A stretch of DNA of 64,000 bases from Hydrogenophaga sp. (lineage in GTDB: Bacteria > Pseudomonadota > Gammaproteobacteria > Burkholderiales > Burkholderiaceae_C), in assembly GCF_030373225.1 (NCBI RefSeq), contig NZ_JAUCZG010000004.1:62001-126000 (forward strand). Reading direction: 5' to 3'. The notes under the pieces were generated by a model, which saw only the letters and a list, made by a program, of their open reading frames with translations, ran no database searches and was not told where the DNA came from. Position numbers and translations under genes: made by a program. Every line of letters begins with the position of its first letter. Positions within the stretch are counted from its first letter, which is position 1. Shown here one piece after another: positions 52,555 to 62,286 of this stretch.

Positions 52555-54987
52555 ATGTCCGGACAAACTCCTCTCCCCAGTTCCCCCCTGGACCTGCCCC
52601 TGTTGCCCCTGCGCGATGTGGTCGTGTTCCCGCACATGGTCATTCCGTTGTTCGTGGGACGTCCCAAGAGCATCAAGGCGCTGGAATCCGCGATGGAGTC
52701 AGAGCGCCGCATCATGCTGGTCGCGCAAAAGGCTGCCGCCAAGGATGAACCCTCCACCGACGACATGTTCGAGATGGGTTGCGTGGCCACGATCCTGCAG
52801 ATGCTCAAACTTCCCGACGGCACCGTGAAGGTGTTGGTCGAGGGCGTGCAGCGGGCCAAGGTGCTGGCGATCCGCGACGGCGAAAGCCATTTCATTGCCA
52901 GCGTGAGCCCGGTTGACCCGGTGGTCGAGCGGGCCGACACGCAGTCGAACGAACTCGAAGCGCTGCGCCGCGCGGTCATGCAGCAGTTCGACCAGTACGT
53001 CAAACTCAACAAGAAGATCCCCTCCGAGATCCTCACTTCGATTTCCAGCATCGACGATCCGGGTCGTCTGGCCGACACCATCGCGGCCCACCTCCCGCTC
53101 AAGCTCGAATCCAAGCAGGTGGTGCTCGACCTTGATCCGGTCAACAAGCGACTGGAGAACCTGTTCGAGCAGCTCGAGCGTGAGGTCGACATCCTCAACG
53201 TCGACAAGAAGATCCGTGGCCGCGTCAAGCGCCAGATGGAAAAGAACCAGCGCGACTTCTATTTGAACGAGCAGGTCAAGGCCATCCAGAAGGAACTGGG
53301 TGAAGGCGAAGAAGGCGCCGACATCGAGGAAATCGAAAAGAAGATCAAGGCCGCCAGGATGCCCGCGGAAGCGCGCAAGAAGGCCGATGCCGAGTTCAAG
53401 AAGCTCAAGCTGATGTCGCCCATGTCGGCCGAGGCCACGGTGGTGCGCAACTACATCGACGCCCTGGTGGCGCTGCCCTGGAGCAAGAAGACCAAGATCA
53501 AGCACGACCTGGCGCATGCCGAGGCGGTGCTCAACGAGGACCACTACGGACTGGAAAAGGTCAAGGACCGCATCCTTGAATACCTTGCGGTGCAACAGCG
53601 CGTGGAAAAGGTCAAGGCGCCGATCCTCTGTCTGGTCGGTCCACCCGGCGTGGGCAAGACCTCGCTGGGACAGTCGGTCGCCAAAGCCACCGGCCGCAAA
53701 TACGTTCGCATGGCCCTGGGCGGCATGCGCGACGAGGCCGAGATCCGCGGTCACCGCCGCACCTACATCGGTGCGATGCCGGGCAAGGTGCTGCAGAGCC
53801 TGACCAAGGTCGGCACGCGCAACCCGCTGTTCCTGCTCGACGAGATTGACAAGCTCGGGACCGATTTCCGCGGTGACCCATCCAGCGCACTGCTTGAAGT
53901 GCTGGATCCCGAACAGAACCACACCTTCGGCGACCATTACGTCGAAGTCGACTTTGATCTCTCCGACGTGATGTTCGTCGCAACCTCGAACTCGATGAAC
54001 ATTCCACCGGCTCTGCTGGACCGGATGGAAGTCATTCGTCTGTCGGGCTACACGGAGGAGGAAAAGACGAACATCGCGATGCGCTATCTGTTGCCCAAGC
54101 AGCTGAAGAACAACGGCCTGAAAGAGGGTGAGCTGGAGGTTCAGGAAGAGGCCGTGCGCGACATCGTGCGCTACTACACCCGCGAGGCGGGCGTGCGCTC
54201 GCTTGAGCGAGAGCTCTCCAAGATCTGCCGCAAGGTGGTCAAGGGCCTGCTGCTCAAGAAATACACGCCCACGGTGATCGTGAACGCCGAGAACCTGAAC
54301 GATTTCCTGGGGGTGCGCAAGTACAGCTACGGTCGTGCCGAAGCGCAAAACCAGGTGGGCCAGGTGGTCGGTCTCGCATGGACCGAGGTGGGAGGCGATC
54401 TGCTGACCATCGAGGTGGCCATCATGCCGGGCAAGGGCATCATCACGCGCACCGGTTCGCTGGGCGACGTGATGAAGGAATCGGTGGAAGCCGCCCGCAC
54501 CGTGGTGCGCAGCCGCGCCCGCATGCTCGGCATCAAGGACGAGCAATTCGACAAGCGCGACATCCACATTCACGTGCCAGACGGTGCCACGCCCAAGGAC
54601 GGCCCGAGCGCGGGCGCCGCCATGACCACGGCACTCGTTTCGTCGATCACCGGCATCCCGGTGCGTGCCGACGTGGCCATGACGGGCGAGATCACCCTGC
54701 GCGGCGAGGTGACCGCCATTGGCGGCCTCAAGGAAAAGCTGCTCGCGGCGCTTCGTGGCGGCATCAAGACCGTGATCATCCCGGAAGAGAACGTGAAGGA
54801 TCTCGCCGACATTCCCGACAATGTGAAGCAGGGCCTCGAGATCGTGCCGGTGAAATGGATCGACAAGGTGCTGGCCATCGCCCTCGAGCGACAGCCCGTG
54901 CCGTTGACGGACGAGGAGGTGGCTGCGCAAATCGCCGCGGCCTCCACGCGAGCACCAACGCCCGGCCAGGACGCCGTCAAACACTGA
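52555..54987 (+). CDS. lon: Lon protease
   Basis: Lon degrades damaged and short-lived regulatory proteins. The 810-residue protein has the N-terminal substrate domain (LPLLPLRDVVVFPHMVIPLF), Walker A GPPGVGKT (about 362-369), LFLLDEIDK (Walker B) and the catalytic Ser685 in KDGPSAGAAM; the catalytic Lys follows in AIGGLKEKL. It closes the tig-clpP-clpX-lon block and precedes tRNA genes. Confidence 0.98.
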   Translation: MSGQTPLPSSPLDLPLLPLRDVVVFPHMVIPLFVGRPKSIKALESAMESERRIMLVAQKAAAKDEPSTDDMFEMGCVATILQMLKLPDGTVKVLVEGVQRAKVLAIRDGESHFIASVSPVDPVVERADTQSNELEALRRAVMQQFDQYVKLNKKIPSEILTSISSIDDPGRLADTIAAHLPLKLESKQVVLDLDPVNKRLENLFEQLEREVDILNVDKKIRGRVKRQMEKNQRDFYLNEQVKAIQKELGEGEEGADIEEIEKKIKAARMPAEARKKADAEFKKLKLMSPMSAEATVVRNYIDALVALPWSKKTKIKHDLAHAEAVLNEDHYGLEKVKDRILEYLAVQQRVEKVKAPILCLVGPPGVGKTSLGQSVAKATGRKYVRMALGGMRDEAEIRGHRRTYIGAMPGKVLQSLTKVGTRNPLFLLDEIDKLGTDFRGDPSSALLEVLDPEQNHTFGDHYVEVDFDLSDVMFVATSNSMNIPPALLDRMEVIRLSGYTEEEKTNIAMRYLLPKQLKNNGLKEGELEVQEEAVRDIVRYYTREAGVRSLERELSKICRKVVKGLLLKKYTPTVIVNAENLNDFLGVRKYSYGRAEAQNQVGQVVGLAWTEVGGDLLTIEVAIMPGKGIITRTGSLGDVMKESVEAARTVVRSRARMLGIKDEQFDKRDIHIHVPDGATPKDGPSAGAAMTTALVSSITGIPVRADVAMTGEITLRGEVTAIGGLKEKLLAALRGGIKTVIIPEENVKDLADIPDNVKQGLEIVPVKWIDKVLAIALERQPVPLTDEEVAAQIAAASTRAPTPGQDAVKH

Positions 54988-55006
54988 TCAAAAAAATCGA
55001 AGGGGC

Positions 55007-55036
55007 TTGAAAGAGGCCTGATTTTTGGGTTAGAAT
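55007..55036 (+). promoter_or_regulatory. tRNA-Gly promoter
   Basis: TTGAAA (55007-55012), an 18-base spacer and TAGAAT (55031-55036), 47 bases before the tRNA-Gly start. It fits a sigma-70 promoter for the tRNA. Confidence 0.6.
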
Positions 55037-55083
55037 TTCGGTTTCCGGCAGACAAGCGGAACAGCATGAAAATGTTGAAAAAT

Positions 55084-55159
<76 letters not shown>

Positions 55160-55167
55160 GATTCAAA

Positions 55168-55192
55168 AAGGGAAGCTCTGCTTCCCTTTTTT
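55168..55192 (+). terminator. terminator after tRNA-Gly
   Basis: AAGGGAAGC pairs with GCTTCCCTT around a TCT loop, followed by a T-tract. It separates tRNA-Gly from tRNA-Cys. Confidence 0.85.
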
Positions 55193-55232
55193 GTAGCCTT
55201 TTCAAGCCCTTGCCAATGGCACTGGCGCTGAC

Positions 55233-55306
55233 GGCGCGATAGCAAAGCGGTTATGCCCCGGATTGCAAATCCGGTTAGCCCGGTTCGACTCCGGGTCGCG
55301 CCTCCA
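55233..55306 (+). tRNA. tRNA-Cys (GCA)
   Basis: A 74-base cloverleaf: acceptor GGCGCGA pairs with TCGCGCC, D-arm AGCAAAGCGGTTATGC, anticodon loop TTGCAAA (GCA), T-arm CCGGTTCGACTCCGG, encoded CCA. Confidence 0.97.
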
Positions 55307-55316
55307 GAACATCTGC

Positions 55317-55346
55317 AACCTCGCCAACCTCACCGTTGCCGAGGTT
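55317..55346 (+). terminator. terminator after tRNA-Cys
   Basis: AACCTCGCCAAC (55317-55328) pairs with GTTGCCGAGGTT (55335-55346) with one mismatch and a 6-base loop, followed by GTTTCATTT. Confidence 0.65.
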
Positions 55347-55419
55347 GTTTCATTTGCGGGTGCCGATGCAGCAACCGGCTCGTCGGGGTGCTGTGTTCAC
55401 CTGCGACAATCCGTGCTCG

Positions 55420-55512
55420 GCCTCGATGGTGAAATTGGTAGACACAGCGGACTTAAAATCCGCCGCCATCCCGAAAGGGAGCGTACCGGTTCGACCCCGG
55501 TTCGAGGCACCA
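55420..55512 (+). tRNA. tRNA-Leu (UAA)
   Basis: A 93-base cloverleaf with long variable arm: acceptor GCCTCGA pairs with TCGAGGC, D-loop AAATTGGTAGAC, anticodon loop CTTAAAA (TAA), variable arm CATCCCGAAAGGGAG, T-arm CCGGTTCGACCCCGG, encoded CCA. Confidence 0.96.
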
Positions 55513-55552
55513 GGCTAGGTTTTTTCCGGTTTCGCCGGTACAGTGAGTTTTC

Positions 55553-56176
55553 ATGACCCGATACAACGCACCCTTCGAAATTCACGTGCACGGTGATGTG
55601 CCTTTGCGCGATGACGTGGTGTACGCCCAGATCCAGGACGCACTCAAGCCACTGTGGGTTTATGCGGGCGCCAAGTCGCTGGCGGCCGCGGCCGAGAGCA
55701 GTTACGAGGATGAACCCGGCATCCGTTTTGACGCCGCATCCCATGTGCTTCAGATCTGCTGGACAGTCCCTGGGGAAGAGGATTTTCGCCAGGTGATTGA
55801 AGAGGCCTGCATGGGTCTCAACGACATCGCTTCTGCCGGCGCCCCGCTGGAGGTTTCTTTCTACGATGCGGAGTTCGATGAGGAAGATGAGTCCGCCGAG
55901 GAAGAGGCGCGCGACGATTTCCTGATGTGCTTCGTCGGGCCGACGCCGGCCGCCATCATGCAGGTGCAGCGCGATCTGCTGGTTCAGGATGTGCTCCATG
56001 TCATGGAGCGTCACTTCGATGCGTCCGAGCTCGGTGATGTGGTCGGCGCGATCGACAAGCTCTTCACACAGCGCTTCGATGCCCTGGTGAATTCCATGCA
56101 GCTGGGCAAGCCCCCGCGCGGCCACGGTGGGCCCTCGGGCCACGGCGGCCCACGCAAGCCGCGTCACCTGCACTGA
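55553..56176 (+). CDS. conserved hypothetical protein, 207 aa
   Basis: The protein starts MTRYNAPFEIHVHGDVPLRDDVVY and has no signal peptide or membrane helix. It holds an acidic stretch (EFDEEDESAEEEARDD, about 110-125) and a Gly/His/Pro-rich tail (GKPPRGHGGPSGHGG). I believe similar proteins of unknown function (DUF6806) are found in Comamonadaceae, but cannot check this. It starts 40 bases after tRNA-Leu. No function proposed. Confidence 0.8.
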   Translation: MTRYNAPFEIHVHGDVPLRDDVVYAQIQDALKPLWVYAGAKSLAAAAESSYEDEPGIRFDAASHVLQICWTVPGEEDFRQVIEEACMGLNDIASAGAPLEVSFYDAEFDEEDESAEEEARDDFLMCFVGPTPAAIMQVQRDLLVQDVLHVMERHFDASELGDVVGAIDKLFTQRFDALVNSMQLGKPPRGHGGPSGHGGPRKPRHLH

Positions 56177-56262
56177 TCCACACCGTGCGCCCGGGGCCTG
56201 TCATCTGCAGGCCCTAGACTGCGCTGCATGGCGGCATTCCAGACCCGTCCCACGGAGCGCTC

Positions 56263-57576
56263 ATGTCCATCTTCTCCACCGATGCCCTGAACCCCGGCGT
56301 GCGCAAGCGCGAGGTGTTTGGCTGGGCCATGTTCGACTTTGCGAACTCGGGCTACACCACGGTGGTGTTGACGGCCGTGTTCGCTGCGTACTTTGTCGGA
56401 GCGGTGGCTGGAGGTGCCGAATGGGCGGCCTTTGCCTGGACGGCGGCCTTGAGCCTGTCCCATCTCATCGTGATGCTGACCATTCCGGCGATGGGCGCCT
56501 GGGCCGATCGGCATGCGGCGAAGAAGCGGCTGCTCATGTTCACCACGGTCGGCTGCGTGCTCGCCACGGCGGCACTGGCCACGGTCGGGCCCGGGGCCGT
56601 GGTGCTGGGCATGGCCTTGATCGTGGTGTCCAACGTGTTTTTCGCCTGGGGTGAATCGCTGGTGGCGGCATTCCTCCCGGAACTGGCCAAGCCCTCGGCA
56701 ATGGGTCGTGTCAGCGGTTGGGGCTGGAGTCTGGGTTACTGCGGCGGCATGCTGGCGCTGGGCCTGAGTCTGGCCTATGTGCTGTGGGCGCAGGCGCAAG
56801 GGCAGAAGGCGGCCGAGTTCGTGCCCGTGACCATGCTGATCACCGCCTCGGTCTTTGCGCTGGCTTCACTGTTCACGCTGGCTTTGTTGCGCGAGCGCGC
56901 GACACCGCAGGCCGTGTTCGTCGGCTCGGCGTGGCGCCAGTCGTATGGCCAGTTGCGCAGCACCTTCCAGCAGGCACGGCGTTACCAGGATTTCATGTGG
57001 CTGCTCGCCTGTGCCACGGCCTACCAGGGCGGTGTGGCGGTGGCGATCACCTTGGCTGCCATTTATGCGGAACAGGTGATCGGCTTCGTGCAGCAGGAAA
57101 CGATGGTGCTGATCTTTGTGCTCAACATCGCCGCCATGGTGGGCGCGTTTGCGTTCGGCTACTGGCAGGACCGGCTGGGGCACAAGCTCGCTTTGGGCAT
57201 CACCCTGGTCGGCTGGATCGCCACCTGCATCATTGCTGCGATCACCACCACCAAAGGAGGGTTCTGGTACGCCGCCGCCATCGCGGGCGTGTGCATGGGC
57301 TCCAGCCAGTCGTCGGGCCGCGCCATGGCCGGCATGCTGGCGCCACCTGCCCAACTCGCCGAGTTCTTCGGCCTGTGGACCTTTGCCACCCGGGTGGCCA
57401 GCATCATCGGACCGTTGAGCTACGGCGCCATCACCTGGATGACCGGGGGCAACCAGCGCCTGGCCATCGGCTCCACGGCGGTTCTGTTCGTTGTGGGCCT
57501 GGTGTTGCTGATCCCGGTCAACATGAAGCGTGGCCGTGAAGCCGCCCTCCAGCAGGTCGGCGCGTCAAGCCCTTGA
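56263..57576 (+). CDS. MFS transporter, UMF1/Atg22-like
   Basis: The 437-residue protein has 12 hydrophobic helices and the family start REVFGWAMFDFANSGYTTVV; the MFS loop WADRHAAKKRL is between helices 2 and 3. This pattern is that of the UMF1 (Atg22-like) group, thought to export amino acids or similar small molecules; the substrate here is not known. Its stop lies inside the end of the convergent murI gene (12-base overlap). Confidence 0.85.
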   Translation: MSIFSTDALNPGVRKREVFGWAMFDFANSGYTTVVLTAVFAAYFVGAVAGGAEWAAFAWTAALSLSHLIVMLTIPAMGAWADRHAAKKRLLMFTTVGCVLATAALATVGPGAVVLGMALIVVSNVFFAWGESLVAAFLPELAKPSAMGRVSGWGWSLGYCGGMLALGLSLAYVLWAQAQGQKAAEFVPVTMLITASVFALASLFTLALLRERATPQAVFVGSAWRQSYGQLRSTFQQARRYQDFMWLLACATAYQGGVAVAITLAAIYAEQVIGFVQQETMVLIFVLNIAAMVGAFAFGYWQDRLGHKLALGITLVGWIATCIIAAITTTKGGFWYAAAIAGVCMGSSQSSGRAMAGMLAPPAQLAEFFGLWTFATRVASIIGPLSYGAITWMTGGNQRLAIGSTAVLFVVGLVLLIPVNMKRGREAALQQVGASSP

Positions 57577-58365
57577 CCGTTGCGCAAGGCATGGCAGACC
57601 GAGCCATCGGAGCGCTGCCTGCGTGAGCGCGTCCGGGTCGCCCGTCGAAAACAGCAAGGGCGGTGCGCCTGTGGCTCGGCTCGAGTGCGGCAGATCCAGC
57701 ACGTCCCGGGTGCGGCGTGCCACCGCCACGCCGGTGTCGATCAACGTCACACGCGGCCCCAGCGCCTCTTTCAGCAGGTCTTCCGCGAAAGGGTAGTGCG
57801 TGCAGCCCAGGACCACGGTGTCGATGTCGCCGCCTGCCTGCAACAGCAAGGCTTGCACGTGGCGGTGGCACAGCTGGCGCAGCGCGGGCGGGTCGTGGCG
57901 CTCGATCGCGTCAGCCAGTCCGTCGCAGGGCTGGCCAAAAAAATGGACCGGGCTGGACGCCGTGCTTTCAACCTGTCTGCGCAGACGTGCAAAGCGTTCG
58001 CTCTGCAGCGTGCCCCGGGTGGCCAGCACACCGATGGCTCGTGTGCGGCTCACAGCCACGGCGGGTTTGAGCGCCGGCTCCACGCCCACGATGGGCAGGT
58101 CGGGGTGCGTGGTTCGCAGGCCGTCGATGGCCAGTGCGGTGGCGGTGTTGCAGGCGATCACCAGTGCGTCGATGCGGTGGGTGGCGCGCAGCCAGGCGGT
58201 GAGCCGCCCGGATCGCTCGACGACCTTACCGGCGCTGCGTTCACCGTACGGTGCATGGGCGCTGTCGGCCAGGTAGACCAGGCGCACGCCGGGCAGCTCG
58301 GCCAGCAGGGCGCGCAGCACGCTCAGGCCGCCGACCCCGCTGTCGAACACACCGACCGTTTTCAA
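57565..58365 (-). CDS. murI: glutamate racemase
   Basis: MurI makes D-glutamate for peptidoglycan. The 266-residue protein has FDSGVGGLSVL (7-17), the two catalytic cysteines Cys72 (IACNTAT) and Cys188 (VLGCTHYPF), and PYGERS. The start codon is TTG at 58365, overlapping the TGA of the fumarase gene (TTGA), so it is probably translated by coupling from that gene; no ATG is available in frame. Confidence 0.95.
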   Translation of the reverse strand: MKTVGVFDSGVGGLSVLRALLAELPGVRLVYLADSAHAPYGERSAGKVVERSGRLTAWLRATHRIDALVIACNTATALAIDGLRTTHPDLPIVGVEPALKPAVAVSRTRAIGVLATRGTLQSERFARLRRQVESTASSPVHFFGQPCDGLADAIERHDPPALRQLCHRHVQALLLQAGGDIDTVVLGCTHYPFAEDLLKEALGPRVTLIDTGVAVARRTRDVLDLPHSSRATGAPPLLFSTGDPDALTQAALRWLGLPCLAQRSRA

Positions 58366-59915
58366 GCAGCGGCGACGCTGATGCCCTTGAATTCACCGGT
58401 GGCGATGCGTTTCTGCCACTCGGCCGGGCCGGTGATGTGGGCGCTGGTGCCGCCCGAATCCACCGCCACCGTCACCGGCATGTCCACCACGTCGAACTCG
58501 TAGATGGCTTCCATGCCGAGGTCTTCGAAGCCCACCACGCGGGCGTGCTTGATGGCCTTGGAGACCAGGTAAGCGGCTCCACCGACCGCCATGAGGTAGG
58601 CGCTCTTGTGCTGCTTGATGGACTCGATGGCGACCGGGCCGCGCTCGGCCTTGCCGATCATCGCGATCAGGCCGGTTTGCTCGAGCATCATGTCGGTGAA
58701 GCCGTCCATGCGCGTGGCGGTGGTGGGGCCGGCCGGGCCCACGGCCTCGTCACGCACCGGGTCGACCGGACCGACGTAGTAGATGACGCGGTTGGTGAAG
58801 TCGACCGGCAGTTGCTCGCCTTTGGCCAGCATGGTCTGGATGCGCTTGTGCGCCGCGTCCCGGCCGGTGAGCATCTTGCCGTTGAGCAACAGGGTCTGGC
58901 CGGGCTTCCAGCTGGCCACCTCGGCCTTGGTGAGCTGGTTCAGGTCCACGCGCTGGCTCTTCTGCGTGTCGGGCACCCAGTTCACGTTGGGCCAGAGGTC
59001 CAGGCTGGGCGCCTCCAGGTACACGGGGCCGCTGCCGTCGAGCACGAAATGCGCGTGGCGCGTGGCGGCGCAGTTGGGGATCATGGCCACCGGCTTGCTG
59101 GCGGCGTGCGTGGGGTACATCTTGATCTTGATGTCGAGCACGGTGGTGAGTCCACCGAGGCCCTGTGCGCCGATGCCCAGCGCATTGACCTTCTCGAAGA
59201 GCTCCAGTCGCAGTTCCTCGACCTGGTTCAGCTTCTCGCCGCGGGAGGCCCTGGCCTGGAGTTCGTACATGTCGATGTCGTCCATCAGGCTTTCCTTGGC
59301 CATCAGAACGGCCTTCTCGGCCGTGCCACCGATGCCGATGCCCAGCATGCCCGGCGGGCACCAGCCTGCGCCCATGGTGGGCACGGTCTTCATCACCCAG
59401 TCGACCACCGAGTCGCCGGGGTTGAGCATGATCATCTTGCTTTTGTTTTCACTGCCGCCGCCCTTGGCCGCCACCGTCACTTCCACCGTGTCGCCGGGCA
59501 CGAGTTCGGTGAAGATCACGGCGGGTGTGTTGTCCTTGGTGTTCTTGCGCGCGAACTGCGGGTCGGCCACCACCGAGGCGCGCAGCTGGTTGTCGGGGTG
59601 GTTGTAGCCCTGGCGCACACCCTCGTTGATGGCGTCCTCCAGGCTGCCGGTGAAGCCCTCAAGCCGCACGTTCATGCCGACCTTCAGGAACACGTTGACG
59701 ATGCCGGTGTCCTGGCAGATCGGCCGATGGCCGATGGCGCTCATCTTGCTGTTGGTCAGGATCTGTGCGATCGCGTCCTTGGCCGCCGCACTTTGCTCAC
59801 GCTCGTAGGCGCGGGCGAGGTGGGCGATGAAGTCGGCCGGATGGTAGTAACTGATGTACTGCAGGGCGGCAGCAACGGATTCGATCAGGTCGTTCTGGCG
59901 GATGCTCGTGGTCAT
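58362..59915 (-). CDS. class I fumarate hydratase (Fe-S)
   Basis: The 517-residue enzyme interconverts fumarate and malate with an oxygen-sensitive 4Fe-4S cluster. Seen are cluster-type Cys in PICQDTG and IPNCAATRH, AKGGGSENKSKM and GAGWCPPGMLGIGIGG. The N-terminal half is the Fe-S hydrolyase domain and the C-terminal half the swivel domain (FTNRVIYYVGPVDPV, GPAGPTTATRMD). ATG 59915 is the conserved start. It is divergent from class II fumC, and murI is coupled downstream. Confidence 0.95.
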   Translation of the reverse strand: MTTSIRQNDLIESVAAALQYISYYHPADFIAHLARAYEREQSAAAKDAIAQILTNSKMSAIGHRPICQDTGIVNVFLKVGMNVRLEGFTGSLEDAINEGVRQGYNHPDNQLRASVVADPQFARKNTKDNTPAVIFTELVPGDTVEVTVAAKGGGSENKSKMIMLNPGDSVVDWVMKTVPTMGAGWCPPGMLGIGIGGTAEKAVLMAKESLMDDIDMYELQARASRGEKLNQVEELRLELFEKVNALGIGAQGLGGLTTVLDIKIKMYPTHAASKPVAMIPNCAATRHAHFVLDGSGPVYLEAPSLDLWPNVNWVPDTQKSQRVDLNQLTKAEVASWKPGQTLLLNGKMLTGRDAAHKRIQTMLAKGEQLPVDFTNRVIYYVGPVDPVRDEAVGPAGPTTATRMDGFTDMMLEQTGLIAMIGKAERGPVAIESIKQHKSAYLMAVGGAAYLVSKAIKHARVVGFEDLGMEAIYEFDVVDMPVTVAVDSGGTSAHITGPAEWQKRIATGEFKGISVAAA

Positions 59916-60039
59916 GGCGGTGGGGAGTTGGTGTCGGGGGGACTGTTGCCGCAGGGGCCGCTCGGGCGCACAGTCTGCTACGGTGGGCCAGCCGGTATTT
60001 TGACAGGTCGTCCCAACGCTGGCTGACACAGGAGCGAAC

Positions 60040-61425
60040 ATGAAAACCCGGATCGAACGCGACACCATGGGCGAGGTGGCCGTCCCCGCTGAACGCCTCT
60101 GGGGTGCCCAGACCCAGCGCTCGCTGCAGAACTTCGACATCTCGGGTGAGCGGCAGCCGGCCGAGCTCATCCGTGCGCTGGCGCAGGTCAAACGGGCGGC
60201 GGCGGTGGTCAACCAGGCACTGGGTCTGCAGGACCCGGCGACCACCGACGCGATCGTGGCAGCGGCCGACGAAGTCATCGCCGGTGTTCACGAAGCCGAA
60301 TTCCCGCTGGTGGTGTGGCAGACCGGCTCGGGCACGCAGACCAACATGAACCTCAACGAGGTGCTGGCCAACCGCGCCAGCGAACTGCTCGGCGGCCCGA
60401 GGGGCGAGGGCCGGCTGGTGCACCCCAACGACGACGTCAACCGCAGCCAGTCGAGCAACGATGTGTTTCCCACCGCCATGCACCTGGCCGCAGTGGAGGC
60501 CATCGATCGCCGCCTGCTGCCGGCGCTCGACGCGCTGCGATCGACGCTGGCGCACAAGGCGCGCGAATTCGACGACATCGTGAAGATCGGTCGCACCCAT
60601 CTGCAGGACGCCACGCCCCTGACCCTCGGGCAGGAGATGTCGGGCTGGGTCGCGCAACTCGGGCACGGCACGCAGCACCTGCGCGATGCCTTGCCGCACC
60701 TGTGCGAGCTGGCGCTGGGCGGCACGGCCGTGGGCACCGGCCTGAACGCGCCCACGGGTTACGCCGGGGCGGCGGCTGCGGAACTGGCGCGACTCACCGG
60801 TCTGCCTTTCGTCACCGCGCCCAACAAGTTCGAAAACATGGCCAGTGTCGATGCCCTGGTGCATGCGCACGGCGCGCTCAAGACGCTGGCCGCGAGCCTG
60901 AACAAGATCGCCAACGACGTGCGCTGGCTGGCCAGCGGCCCGCGCAGCGGACTGGGTGAACTGAGCATTCCCGAAAACGAACCGGGCTCTTCCATCATGC
61001 CGGGCAAGGTCAACCCGACGCAGTGCGAGGCGGTGACGATGCTGTGCGCGCAGGTCATGGGCAACGACGTGGCCATCAACATCGCAGGCGCTTCGGGCCA
61101 CTTCGAGCTCAACGTGTTCCGACCCCTGGTGGCGCACAACTTCCTGCAGAGCGTGCGCCTGCTGGCCGACGGCATGAAGAGTTTCAACGATCACTGCGCC
61201 GTGGGCATCGAGCCCAACCGCGCGCGCATCCGGGAGCTGGTGGACCGCTCGCTCATGCTGGTGACGGCGCTGAACACCCACATCGGCTACGACAAGTCCG
61301 CGCAGATCGCCAAGAAAGCACACGCTGAAGGCAGCAGCCTGCGCGAGGCAGCGCTGGCGCTGGGTCACGTGACGGCCGAGCAGTTCGATCGCTGGGTTCG
61401 GCCCGAGAACATGGTGGGGCGCTGA
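60040..61425 (+). CDS. fumC: class II fumarate hydratase
   Basis: FumC is the oxygen-stable, iron-free fumarase of the aspartase/fumarase superfamily. The 461-residue protein has [13 protein letters not shown] (substrate site), [17 protein letters not shown] with the catalytic His, and the signature [11 protein letters not shown] (about 316-326) with the catalytic Ser. A terminator follows the stop. It shares a 124-base divergent region with the class I gene, in which I see no clear operator. Confidence 0.97.
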   Translation: MKTRIERDTMGEVAVPAERLWGAQTQRSLQNFDISGERQPAELIRALAQVKRAAAVVNQALGLQDPATTDAIVAAADEVIAGVHEAEFPLVVWQTGSGTQTNMNLNEVLANRASELLGGPRGEGRLVHPNDDVNRSQSSNDVFPTAMHLAAVEAIDRRLLPALDALRSTLAHKAREFDDIVKIGRTHLQDATPLTLGQEMSGWVAQLGHGTQHLRDALPHLCELALGGTAVGTGLNAPTGYAGAAAAELARLTGLPFVTAPNKFENMASVDALVHAHGALKTLAASLNKIANDVRWLASGPRSGLGELSIPENEPGSSIMPGKVNPTQCEAVTMLCAQVMGNDVAINIAGASGHFELNVFRPLVAHNFLQSVRLLADGMKSFNDHCAVGIEPNRARIRELVDRSLMLVTALNTHIGYDKSAQIAKKAHAEGSSLREAALALGHVTAEQFDRWVRPENMVGR

Positions 61426-61439
61426 CGGTCAGCGCAAAA

Positions 61440-61460
61440 AAGCGGTCGTGAAGACCGCTT
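61440..61460. terminator. terminator between fumC and the UPF0114 gene
   Basis: AAGCGGTC (61440-61447) pairs with GACCGCTT (61453-61460) around GTGAA, with A-tract before and T-tract after on +. It can serve both convergent genes. Confidence 0.75.
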
Positions 61461-61483
61461 TCATGGCGTGCGCGGCAAGGCGC

Positions 61484-62083
61484 TCAGTGTTTGCCGCCCG
61501 CCGGCTGCTGCATCAGCTTGTCGGTCATGGCGATCGCCATGGCGCTGAGCAGGAACACCACGTGAATGATGGTTTGCCACATCAGGACCTTCTCGTCGTA
61601 GTTGGCGGCGTTGATGAAGGTCTTGAGCAGGTGGATGGAGCTGATGCCGATGATGGCGGTGGCCAGCTTCACCTTGAGCACCGAGGCGTTCACGTGGCTC
61701 AGCCACTCGGGCTGGTCCGGGTGGTTTTCCAGGTGCATGCGGCTGACGAAGGTCTCGTAGCCACCGACGATCACCATGATCAGCAGGTTGGAGATCATGA
61801 CGACGTCGATGAGCGCCAGCACCACCAGCATGATCACGGTCTCGTTGAGGCCGGTCATCTGCACATCGCTCTTGTAGCCGATGCTGCTGATGAGCTTGTC
61901 GAGCGCGACCTGGCTGCCAAAGGCTGCCTCCACCAGATGGACCAGCTCCACCCAGAAGTGAAAGACGTAGATGCATTGCGCTGCGATCAGGCCGATGTAG
62001 AGCGGCAATTGCAGCCAGCGGCTGGCGAAGATCAGGTTGGGCAGGGCGCGGATCGGGGCGGGCGTTTTGACGGGATCGGTCAT
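61484..62083 (-). CDS. UPF0114/TIGR00645 family membrane protein
   Basis: The 199-residue protein has about four hydrophobic helices and the family segments FASRWLQLPLYIGLI, VIMLVVLALIDVVMISNLL, MVIVGGYETFVSR and LATAIIGISSIHLLKTFIN. The Escherichia coli homologue is YqhA; function unknown. ATG 62083 is used; the longer frame runs into the acs promoter. The 203-base gap to acs is the divergent promoter region; I see no clear motif in it. Confidence 0.88.
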   Translation of the reverse strand: MTDPVKTPAPIRALPNLIFASRWLQLPLYIGLIAAQCIYVFHFWVELVHLVEAAFGSQVALDKLISSIGYKSDVQMTGLNETVIMLVVLALIDVVMISNLLIMVIVGGYETFVSRMHLENHPDQPEWLSHVNASVLKVKLATAIIGISSIHLLKTFINAANYDEKVLMWQTIIHVVFLLSAMAIAMTDKLMQQPAGGKH

Positions 62084-62286
62084 GGGAGGAGACAATGCGC
62101 CGGCGGCCCGGTACGGGTCGCCACAAGGCCCGCGTATTGTAGGGTCGCGTGCTTCCGAAGCCCGGGTTTCCACCCATGTCCGGAGCTGCGGTGAAGGGGC
62201 CCGGAACAGCCATGTAAGTGGCTCGTAAGAGCCTGTGCCCACAGTCGTTGGTTGACCTGAATCCACATTACCTGAGGAGACTGCCC

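Noticed and set aside
61448..62194. 248-codon open frame on + opposite the UPF0114 gene
   Set aside because: His/Asp/Gln-rich shadow translation; the minus-strand protein has clear membrane helices and family segments.
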